Below the pieces are notes generated by a model. That model was not told the DNA's origin and did no database searches. It saw only the letters and a program-made list of their open reading frames with translations. A DNA stretch of 10,673 bases from assembly GCA_014523695.1 (NCBI GenBank), contig JAATVS010000619.1, forward strand, positions 1 to 10,673, given 5' to 3'. Source of the DNA: Nitrososphaerales archaeon TH5895. Lineage in GTDB: Archaea; Thermoproteota; Nitrososphaeria; Nitrososphaerales; Nitrososphaeraceae. Below are positions 1-5,989 of this stretch, in pieces; the first letter of the stretch is position 1; the number at the start of each line of letters is the position of its first letter. Position numbers and translations under genes: made by a program.

Positions 1-1
1 A

Positions 2-691
2 GGATATGTTTCAATATATGCTGATTTGAATATGCTGACTTCCCCCGTCAGGTACAAAGTTATATTCTATGCCCAAGAAATAAAGGGCAAGACTTGGACG
101 ATCGACCATACTGAGTGGTTATATATTCCACCCCCCAAATTTACTATTTCAACTCTTCCTGGGTCAGTAGACGTAAGGGCTGGTGAAAACAGTACTGTCG
201 AAGTATCTGTAAAATCAGATGAAGGATTCGAACCTGCAGTACTTCTGTATAGCGCGAATCAGTCGGAAGGTGTAAAACTTGATTTTAAGTACGATAGACT
301 GAAGATTCCGTCGTATGGAGTAGCATCGACACCTCTCGTTATTAGCACCCACCAGAATGCATCACAACAACCGTACACAGCTACCATTTTTGCAAACTTT
401 ACTTTTCCAAACGAGAAATTCATAACTCCTCTTTTGCAGGTCAAGAGCCAGAGCATAGAGGAACAAGCAAGTCTAACAGTAAAAATTGACGAACCTGTAA
501 CAATCATTGACCAGATAAGCGATTTCTGGCAGAAGTTAGGATCTCCAATAAATTTTGTTTATGTTATAGCAGCGGCTTTGGCTCCGTTTGTTTATGCGCT
601 TGTCAAAAGGAGTTTGGAAAAACACCGAATAAAGAGTAAAGGGGAACAATTACGCGACCAACTAAAGGATGAAAACCACTCAAAAAGCTGA
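2..691 (+). CDS. C-terminal part of a surface protein with one C-terminal membrane anchor (5' truncated)
   Basis: The reading frame is open back to base 2, so the gene starts upstream of the window. The TTG at 26 and ATG at 32 are probably internal codons. About 229 residues are visible. Most are beta-rich and hydrophilic with several N-x-S/T sequons; the stretch with VDVRAGENSTVEVSV and later QPYTATIFANFTF resembles NEW3/Ig-like extracellular modules, though this is only a fold-level impression. Near the C-terminus a hydrophobic helix (FVYVIAAALAPFVYALV) is followed by a 28-residue tail rich in Lys and Arg, which predicts an outside N-terminal part and a short cytoplasmic tail. The gene converges with the minus-strand gene ending at 747, leaving a 55-bp gap. 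The function and the N-terminal domains cannot be known from this fragment. I am confident that it is coding, but not about the family. Confidence 0.8.
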   Translation, partial: GYVSIYADLNMLTSPVRYKVIFYAQEIKGKTWTIDHTEWLYIPPPKFTISTLPGSVDVRAGENSTVEVSVKSDEGFEPAVLLYSANQSEGVKLDFKYDRLKIPSYGVASTPLVISTHQNASQQPYTATIFANFTFPNEKFITPLLQVKSQSIEEQASLTVKIDEPVTIIDQISDFWQKLGSPINFVYVIAAALAPFVYALVKRSLEKHRIKSKGEQLRDQLKDENHSKS

Positions 692-712
692 TGAAGTATC
701 TGGATACTACAT

Positions 713-750
713 ATAGGATCCAATTCCATATTACATACTCTTAATCCTAT
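713..750. terminator. 7-bp inverted repeat between convergent genes, possible bidirectional terminator
   Basis: ATAGGAT at 713-719 pairs with ATCCTAT at 744-750 across a 24-base loop. It sits in the gap between the two convergent genes and overlaps the last codons of the minus-strand gene. A second small palindrome, AGTATC-TG-GATACT, lies at 695-708. Neither has a strong T-tract, which is the usual archaeal signal, so a termination role is only suggested by position. Confidence 0.2.
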
Positions 751-2333
751 GTGTAAACATTCAGTTTTATAGGTGCTAAAGATTCGCTTATAGGAGCATT
801 ATCCAATTGCCTAATATTGATGTTGATGCTGAATTGTGATGGGTTGTTCACAGAGCTCTGGGGAAACGTATTCCCTTCAATCACTATCATCTCCGACCCA
901 ATTAAGGAGGTTCCACTCTTCCCGATTTTGAAACGGTCCTTGGGGTTATCTGCTGTAATAAGTATGTCATAATCTATTTTGTCTGCCAATTTCTGAGAAG
1001 CATGGTTTGTAAACTTAACCATCAGCACTGTGAACTTCTCTCTATCGATTGTTTGAGGGTACCATGCATAAAAAATGTTAGCTGAGCCCACTGGAGTAGA
1101 AGCAGCCCTATTGATTGTTGGATCTTCCCTTAGAGGTTGTGCTGAGAGCAACTTGCCATATTGATTATAAATTTCTTGGAGTTCAGTGAAAGATGATGCC
1201 TCCTCGAAAATTTTATCCCGTATATCAGTTTCGGAACTAAGGATTATAGTCGATGGTTTGAAAACTTCTTGGGCAGTTGCTCCGATTCCTGAACCCGGTT
1301 GTGAAGTTCCATCTGTTCCAGTACCTGTCCCTGTTCCCGTACCTGTCCCTGTTCCCGTACCTGTCCCTGTTCCCGTACCTGTCCCTGTTCCCGTACCTGT
1401 CTCTGTCCCTGTGGCAATACCTCCATTTGATCCTCGTGTATTATCTTCTGCTCCTGCAGCTTGAACTGCCGGAGCTACAGCCATAGCGGTTCCTGCTGAC
1501 GCTGCTGCCGCTGCACCTCCAGCAGCAGCTGCCGCAGCAGCAGCAGCACCTCCAGCAGCAGCAGCAGCTGCGGCAGCTACTTTGTTGCCTGGATCAGCTG
1601 CAGCAGCCGCAGCCGCAGCGTCAGCCGCTGCTTGAGCGTTAGCCGCAGCTGCTGCCGCTTTGTCGGCAGCTACAGCTGCAGTTTTAGCTGTTATAGCTGC
1701 ACTATTTGCATTTCCACTTTGAGCTGCCTCTTCTGCTTCCCTAGCAGCCTCTTCTGCTTCCCTAGCAGCCTCTTCTGCTTCCCTAGCAGCCTCTTCTGCT
1801 TCGGACTGTTTTTGGGTGGCCTTATTTACTACAGGTGAGCCGTCTGATACTTGACAATTTCCACTCTCATCTAAAACCTCTCCTATACCACACTGCGGTA
1901 CACAATTTCCACTCTCATCTAAAACCTCCCCTATACCACACTGCGGTACACAATTTCCACTCTCATCTAAAACATCCCCTATACCACACTGCGGTACACA
2001 ATTTCCACTCTCATCCAAAGCTTCCTCATTATTGCACTCCTGTTGGAAGGGAGGAAGAGGGTCAAGCATCTCATCGTCTCCTTCCGATGGCTGCAGCTCT
2101 TGCCCACCATCGCTCTCTTCTTCTTCAGATGGCTGCAGCTCTTGCCCACCATCGTTCTCATCTATTTCCTCTGATCCTCCAGCCAGTACCGATGCCATCT
2201 TTAGAGCATCTAAGGGCCGCGTAATATATGGAAAACAAATTAGGCTTTCACATCGATCAGACATCACCGAGGCTTCAAAGCCGAAGATAATGAAAACGCC
2301 TAATGCAAATATGAATAAGGATATCGTAGACAT
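747..2333 (-). CDS. Secreted or membrane-anchored repeat-mosaic protein (Cys repeats, heptads, poly-Ala, Gly-Thr tract)
   Basis: I do not recognise the whole protein. Numbered from the Met at 2333 (528 residues), it has a hydrophobic signal or anchor at about 4-21, two acidic DGGQELQPSE copies at 61-70 and 75-84, and four Cys-containing repeats of the form CVPQCGIGEVLDESGN at about 100-160. Four EAEEAAR/Q heptads follow at 178-205 (coiled-coil or rigid helix), then an Ala-rich block at about 209-294, fourteen Gly-Thr pairs at 313-340, and a beta-rich C-terminal domain at about 355-528. It therefore looks like an exported stalk with a C-terminal domain. An upstream in-frame ATG at 2384 gives 545 residues, but a TATA-like box at 2389-2398 would place transcription start near 2367, inside that extension, so 2333 is preferred. 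Against this, Lys17 of the longer form would supply the usual basic residue before the signal helix. The tandem DNA repeats make the length likely to vary between strains. Confidence 0.8.
   Translation of the reverse strand: MSTISLFIFALGVFIIFGFEASVMSDRCESLICFPYITRPLDALKMASVLAGGSEEIDENDGGQELQPSEEEESDGGQELQPSEGDDEMLDPLPPFQQECNNEEALDESGNCVPQCGIGDVLDESGNCVPQCGIGEVLDESGNCVPQCGIGEVLDESGNCQVSDGSPVVNKATQKQSEAEEAAREAEEAAREAEEAAREAEEAAQSGNANSAAITAKTAAVAADKAAAAAANAQAAADAAAAAAAADPGNKVAAAAAAAAGGAAAAAAAAAGGAAAAASAGTAMAVAPAVQAAGAEDNTRGSNGGIATGTETGTGTGTGTGTGTGTGTGTGTGTGTGTGTDGTSQPGSGIGATAQEVFKPSTIILSSETDIRDKIFEEASSFTELQEIYNQYGKLLSAQPLREDPTINRAASTPVGSANIFYAWYPQTIDREKFTVLMVKFTNHASQKLADKIDYDILITADNPKDRFKIGKSGTSLIGSEMIVIEGNTFPQSSVNNPSQFSININIRQLDNAPISESLAPIKLNVYT
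1321..1392 (-). repeat. Four perfect 18-bp tandem units encoding Gly-Thr
   Basis: The unit gtacctgtccctgttccc (+ strand) occurs four times without mismatch, and a diverged partial copy follows from 1393. On the coding strand each unit encodes three Gly-Thr pairs. Identity at synonymous sites shows recent slippage or duplication rather than old selection for the peptide alone. Confidence 0.9.
1480..1690 (-). repeat. GC-rich poly-alanine-coding low-complexity tract
   Basis: The tract is dominated by GCN codons read on the minus strand, with runs of 8-9 Ala separated by Gly-Gly or short polar breaks. Its GC content is clearly above that of the flanking DNA. It forms the middle of the repeat-mosaic protein, between the heptad block and the Gly-Thr tract. 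Confidence 0.8.
1724..1803 (-). repeat. 21-bp tandem repeat encoding EAEEAAR heptads
   Basis: The + strand unit ttctgcttccctagcagcc, with its flanking tc, repeats at exact 21-bp spacing through this interval. It encodes EAEEAAR three times and EAEEAAQ once. Heptads with charged and Ala positions suit a long helix. The near-identity of the copies points to recent expansion. Confidence 0.85.
1854..2018 (-). repeat. 48-bp tandem repeat encoding 16-residue Cys motifs
   Basis: Three nearly identical 48-bp copies run at 1854-1901, 1902-1949 and 1950-1997, with a partial diverged copy to about 2018. They encode CVPQCGIGEVLDESGN-type units with two Cys each. The copies are contiguous and in frame, so this is a protein repeat and not a spacer-bearing array. 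Pairwise disulfides outside the cell are likely but inferred. Confidence 0.9.
2086..2154 (-). repeat. Two identical 27-bp copies encoding DGGQELQPS
   Basis: Exact 27-bp copies lie at 2086-2112 and 2128-2154, 42 bases apart start to start. They encode the acidic repeat near the N-terminus of the mosaic protein. Confidence 0.85.
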
Positions 2334-2388
2334 TTTAGGTGAATGATACGAGGATGTATCCAAATAATGCAATGTTTTGTACATAGTA

Positions 2389-2398
2389 AATATTTAAG
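2389..2398 (-). promoter_or_regulatory. TATA-like promoter element for the repeat-mosaic gene
   Basis: CTTAAATATT on the minus strand, preceded by an A-rich BRE-like stretch. Archaeal spacing of about 25 bases puts the transcript start near 2367. That is downstream of the ATG at 2384 and about 34 bases before the ATG at 2333, which is why the shorter start was chosen. Confidence 0.45.
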
Positions 2399-2477
2399 TT
2401 TTTAACACGGAATGGTAACTTGCTTTGCTTTCATCCCGACTAATTCTTGGAGAATACGATTGTCACTTCTTCAATAT

Positions 2478-2525
2478 TCCCATCAAATGGCAAACTTTTG
2501 ATTCAAACGAGCATATTTGATGGGA
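2478..2525. repeat. 11-bp perfect inverted repeat with 26-base loop
   Basis: TCCCATCAAAT (2478-2488) pairs exactly with ATTTGATGGGA (2515-2525). It lies about 80-135 bases upstream of the TATA element of the repeat-mosaic gene. It could be a regulator site, an RNA hairpin or a relic end of a mobile element; no direct repeat or transposase was seen beside it. Confidence 0.5.
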
Positions 2526-2852
2526 TTTATCATACTCTGTTCCAAGATTTGTTAGTACTGATAAATACACGTCACTAGCAAACGGAGATAAAGCTGAAAT
2601 TAGCGGTAGCGGTAATAACTGCCATATTATGGATTGAGAAAAGATAAGCTTCTCTAAGTTCCCTCGAATTGATGTGATGTAATACCGAAGAGATAGAATT
2701 CTAGATACGGCTGACTAAGGGTTAACGGCAGACATCATTCCCCTTAATAACTACTGGCAGAAGGTTCCTCAATTGTAGGTTCATCTGTCCTGTTGCAAGT
2801 GTACAAATGTCTATCGTGCGACACCATTACAATCAACTCTCGAGTGATATAG
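2526..2852. other. Gene-free stretch, no confident feature
   Basis: No convincing gene or RNA was seen on either strand. A + strand frame from about 2521 to 2638 stays open for some 38 codons (containing VSTDKYTSLANGDKAE), but it has no start and no recognisable family. It may be part of the same eroded material as the TPR fragment downstream. Confidence 0.4.
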
Positions 2853-3149
2853 TACCACCCTGCTCATCTCCTCTTTGCAAAGATTGGTTCCCATAGAGAT
2901 GCCAATCTGCATCTATAGGTGCTGTTACTCAAGCCCGCCAAATATGATCAAGCACTAAAGTATCATAGGAAAGCAGTCAAGCCGGACGATGGCTTCTTTG
3001 AAGCGTTCATTAGGAGAACTAACGTCTTTCAAATCGAGTGGCATACTGGCTACCATTTTCAAAGAAACGCGTATACCTATGTCTCATTTAACTACATACC
3101 TAACTGTCTTTTAAAATCTATTTGGTCGAGACAGATTAGCGTCAAATAG
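2853..3149 (+). pseudogene. Decayed TPR-protein fragment with an in-frame stop
   Basis: In one + strand frame the text YHPAHLLFAKIGSHRDAN is followed by a TAG (2916-2918), then LLLKPAKYDQALKYHRKA and VKPDDGFFEAF. The spacing of small, aromatic and Ala residues matches tetratricopeptide repeats, including the A-x-x-Y-x-x-A-L-x-x-Y-x-K-A pattern and the Pro that ends the second helix. TPRs mediate protein-protein contacts and in archaea are often attached to NTPase or signalling domains. Only one or two repeats remain, there is no good start (the GTG at 2919 directly follows the stop), and the residues after about 3030 no longer look like TPR. The frame is also fairly open upstream to about 2772. 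I read this as a relic of a longer gene, not a small functional protein. Confidence 0.5.
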
Positions 3150-3193
3150 TCGTCTGTCTATAGTCATTCAGCAGTCGGATACAGGTCGAACTG

Positions 3194-3244
3194 CAATTTG
3201 TGCTCAAATTGGTCCTACAAATTCGGAGATCTAAATATCTCCGA
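3194..3244. terminator. Two adjacent stem-loops 3' of the patatin gene
   Basis: Stem-loop one is CAATTTG-TGCT-CAAATTG at 3194-3211 (7 bp, 4-base loop). Stem-loop two is TCGGAGAT-CTAAAT-ATCTCCGA at 3223-3244 (8 bp, 6-base loop). They begin about 40 bases past the patatin stop on the minus strand. There is no strong T-tract, so they may protect or process the 3' end rather than terminate transcription. Confidence 0.35.
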
Positions 3245-3284
3245 TGCAGAGTTGCAGATACCAGCCAGAGTCCTCGAATCTCGT

Positions 3285-4782
3285 TTAGCTGCTGAGGCTT
3301 CCCTCCATTGAATCCAAAGTTAAGATCGCATCTTTTAATCCTTGATCAAACAATTTTTTTATACTTCCTAAGGAGTAATCGGCCCACTTCTGAGAGATAG
3401 CATCTGGATCATCTTTTCTTTCTATGCGGACTACTCTGCTTATGGCAAAGCGGCCTTTTAGCAACTCTATGTATTGCCTTGGTTCTCCTGTCCTAAATGC
3501 GCTCTTGCCATATTCCTCTAGAATACCTTTTAGCTCAGTCTGTGTTGCTCCTTTCTGCTTCGCAAGCTTTATCAGTCTCCTTGCCAAGTCTATATTGTCT
3601 GTTATAAATTCAGCAACTTTTTGGTCATACTTTGTTTTATCGTGGTATAAGAGGTCATTCTTTCTATCTATAGCAAGATCGTGATCGACTGGTACTTCAA
3701 GTTCTTCAGTTGGCCACAAGTTCGCTATATACACTTCTAAGTCTGGAACTTTCTGTTCTTGGATTTCTCCATTTAACACTTCACTTATCAACTTGTTAGG
3801 ATCAAGTAATGATTCCCAATACTTTTTATGTTCCCCAATTACCTCACGCAGCGGAGTATTACTCAATAATTGGCCGTCCCAAAAATAACGTACGCTGTTC
3901 TTGATGCTGTTAACACCATTGTCTGTTACTTCAGATTTTTCAGCTTCTATTATGGTATAGTCATAATATATAGGGACGGAGGCACTAGCCATGACGTGTT
4001 CTATGCCAATACCTCTATCATATCTTATAACAAGACCTTTTTCGTCATCATATTCGGTTTGCCAGAGATAATTAACCTTCCTATCATCATCATCATCATC
4101 ATCACCATTTTTTATGATCTTAGGATAGCTGTCGAAGGTTATTACTACTCCTTTTTGCACGTCCACGGTAACAAGAAGCAGTCTCGGCTCGCCTTGTTCC
4201 AAACTTGTTTTTATAGGGAAATTGTCATAATCCCAATACTTGTTAATGATACTTCTTAGAGGATCGTTGGAATATCGATGCCAGGTATTCAATGGGTCAA
4301 AGAACTTGGTATCCATTTTAGGAGGAAGTGGTGAATATACATTCCATGCTCCCGATGCCAGCAATTGCTTAACTGAGTAATATCGTCTTACAGCCTCGTT
4401 GGATGCTGAAGGAAACAAGTTTCCATGTTCCCACCACCAGTACTGAAAGTAGGGATTTTCCAAAAAGGTAACGGTGGAAGTATCCCCTTTCCAAAAATTC
4501 TCGAGCATATCATCAGAGCCCTCCCAACTTTCCTTCTTACCCTTACCTTTCTTCCTATTCACCAAAACAAAGTTTAGCAATAATGTGGCATTGATCGCTC
4601 CTATCGACGTTCCCGCGATAATATCAGATACGTTTTGATCGTTATCAATTTGTTCGCTTATGCGTTGATACATATACACCAGCCTCATAAGCACCAAGTG
4701 ACCCGCCTCCCTGAAGAACAAGAACTCTTTGCAAATGCCCCACTTGATTGTTCGGATGAATGTCCTTTAAGGGAAGATTCAT
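3285..4782 (-). pseudogene. Patatin-like phospholipase, broken by one frameshift near the 5' end
   Basis: Patatin-family enzymes are Ser-Asp dyad lipid acyl hydrolases. The long frame (TTG at 4721, 478 residues) has the nucleophile elbow GTSIG at 37-41 (Ser39), a VMASASVPIYY segment at 243-253 and the catalytic Asp in WDGQLLSNTPL at 281-291, but it lacks the Gly-rich oxyanion motif. That motif is present upstream in another frame: from an ATG at 4782 the DNA reads VLVLQGGGSLGAYEAGVY, then runs into a stop at 4645-4647. The frames meet at 4665-4677 in GGTGTATATGTATCAA; dropping four bases (a TATG/GTAT duplication) restores GVYQRISEQ and a 497-residue protein. A TATA-like box at 4808-4816 fits a near-leaderless transcript from 4782, supporting that start. 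An Asp7 run at 207-213 (GAT repeat) is a slippage-prone insertion. No export signal is visible, so the protein is probably cytoplasmic or peripheral. The other 460 codons are intact, so the lesion is recent, a sequencing error, or recoded. Confidence 0.85.
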
Positions 4783-4807
4783 AACTATTTTAACTAATTA
4801 ACGAGAC

Positions 4808-4816
4808 TAATAAAGG
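4808..4816 (-). promoter_or_regulatory. TATA-like promoter element for the patatin gene
   Basis: CCTTTATTA on the minus strand is centred 30 bases before the ATG at 4782, the distance expected for a leaderless or nearly leaderless archaeal transcript. It supports 4782, not the TTG at 4721, as the original start. Confidence 0.45.
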
Positions 4817-4820
4817 CTTA

Positions 4821-5549
4821 GTGATGATGTGCACTAATGAGGGACAACTCGCTATCTTGAAGGATGATACGAATACGAGTAATGGACCATTGATGTCGAT
4901 AGCGCTTGAACTCACGACATAGTCAGGCGCATCGAGGTCGTTACTATTCCAGCTCAGATCGTAAGATAAAAAATCCCTGGAAGAAGCTTTCTGTATGCAT
5001 ATTCATGTTGTGCCCCGATCAGAAGTCGATGTACTGATTCTAGGATGAGACGAAACAGAAGATTTTTGATTAATAATTCTTACGACTAAGCGGATTTACT
5101 CAAAACTATTTCATCCCTATTTTATTTTATGGTATCAATGGCAAATAATTCATCTGAATCTTCTTTCTCATATTATTCATAAGCTCACCGTAATTAACAA
5201 ACCATATAATCTCCTTCTCGGGTACTTGGTTGAAGGATATCAGTTACATGATCTTGGATATTATAAGATCACTAGACTAAAGCAAAGTCCAGGACATCGT
5301 TATGAGGAAGTTTGTCATGCAAGTACTTAGGAACTACATCAAAAAAACGTAGATCTACCATCGGATCAATATGGGAGAGATCGGAAAGACGACCCTAACC
5401 AAAGAATTCGAGTTCATGTGGCCAAAGAGCCGACTATTCCTCAAATTCTCTCAGACATCGTGGACAAAGTTGTTTCACACCACAACTTCAGTTCATTATC
5501 TAGTTTAGTATGCTCTTACCCCGACTACCTACACAGGAGTGGTTCCTAG
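4821..5549 (+). pseudogene. Possible eroded gene, several coding-like fragments in one frame
   Basis: One + strand frame across these 243 codons has internal stops only at 4920, 4962, 5046, 5067 and 5328 before the one at 5547, fewer than random AT-rich DNA should give. The pieces read like protein: 4821-4922 (GQLAILKDDTNTSNGPLMSI), 4968-5048 (SLEEAFCMHIHVVPRSEVDV), 5070-5330 (GYLVEGYQLHDLGYYKITR) and 5331-5549 (VHVAKEPTIPQILSDIVDKV). Between the first two, 4910-4969 in another frame gives THDIVRRIEVVTIPAQIVR, which would need two compensating frameshifts. I recognise no family. It may be one decayed gene or several unrelated scraps; the stop-codon argument is a rough estimate, not a computed test. 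Confidence 0.3.
5371..5508 (+). pseudogene. Possible P-loop NTPase fragment (45 codons)
   Basis: From the ATG at 5371 the frame reads MGEIGKTTLTKEFEF and later LFLKFSQ, then stops at 5506. The pattern recalls the Walker A and following strand of NB-ARC/STAND or archaeal ATPases (x-M-G-x-I-G-K-T-T-L-x-K-E-F). The first Gly of the P-loop is replaced by Asn, the frame is closed upstream by a TAG, and Walker B is absent, so at best it is a remnant. It competes with the other open frame over the same DNA, and chance resemblance is quite possible. Confidence 0.2.
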
Positions 5550-5598
5550 AAATTGATATGTTTCAATTGGCGTTTTCAGGACCGCGAATTATTAACTC

Positions 5599-5612
5599 TT
5601 CAATTAATTGAA
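5599..5612. repeat. Perfect 14-bp AT-rich palindrome
   Basis: TTCAATTAATTGAA equals its own reverse complement. It lies in the gene-poor stretch just beyond the 3' end of the minus-strand fragment ending at 5613. It could bind a dimeric regulator, but no nearby start codon makes that compelling. Confidence 0.3.
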
Positions 5613-5989
5613 TTACGCTGTATTCATAATGAATTCCCTATCAATCAGTGCGCCTTTAATGAATTTGAGTTTGCTGTCGTCCTCATTTTCAGATAAAACT
5701 TTGCTCTGTACAACATTGAACTGAGTCTCAATTGATACGTCATTATTATTCGCTTCCAGTTTAAAAAAACTTAATAAATGAAGTAGTCACTATTTCCATT
5801 CGAAAATTAATCGTATCTATTTTTTACTGATATTGCCGTATCAACATTCCGGGCGCCGAAAAATTTTAGAACAATAGAAACTACAACATGGGTCATCTCG
5901 ATAAGTTCTCTTCTGGATTCTGCTGGACATATTATGGTAGCAAAATAAGTCAGATTCCTTATGCCTCTACAAAATATGGAATCCTTCAA
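5613..5989 (-). other. 3' region of the PDZ/propeller gene with two doubtful open frames
   Basis: Directly after the TAA of the large gene the same frame stays open for 60 codons to 5807 (containing ATIICPAESRRELIEMTHVV). Then 5613-5786 is open for 57 codons in another frame (containing VVQSKVLSENEDDSKLKFIK). The first has only a TTG abutting the stop and the second has no usable start. Residue composition is protein-like, so a decayed co-oriented gene joined by a frameshift at about 5787-5806 is possible. A plain 3' untranslated region is equally possible. A T7 run on the minus strand at 5763-5769 could serve as a terminator. Confidence 0.25.

Noticed and set aside
259..507. Minus-strand 82-codon frame opposite the first gene
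   Set aside because: The + strand frame carries a coherent extracellular region, membrane anchor and basic tail; the antisense frame shows nothing recognisable.
1186..1464. + strand open frame with a long Val-Pro repeat antisense to the mosaic gene
   Set aside because: It is produced by the 18-bp repeat read on the opposite strand. The minus-strand frame has a signal sequence, heptads and a folded C-terminal domain, so the antisense frames at 1186-2346 are shadows.
1854..2018. Regular 48-bp repeats considered as a CRISPR-like array
   Set aside because: The copies are contiguous with no unique spacers and encode an in-frame Cys repeat.
4082..4103. ATC/CAT trinucleotide run considered as a regulatory microsatellite
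   Set aside because: It is in frame in the patatin gene and simply encodes seven Asp; it is described there.
3870..4259. 129-codon + strand frame within the patatin gene
   Set aside because: It lies opposite conserved patatin sequence, including the catalytic Asp region, and its hydrophobic Ile run is the complement of the GAT repeat.
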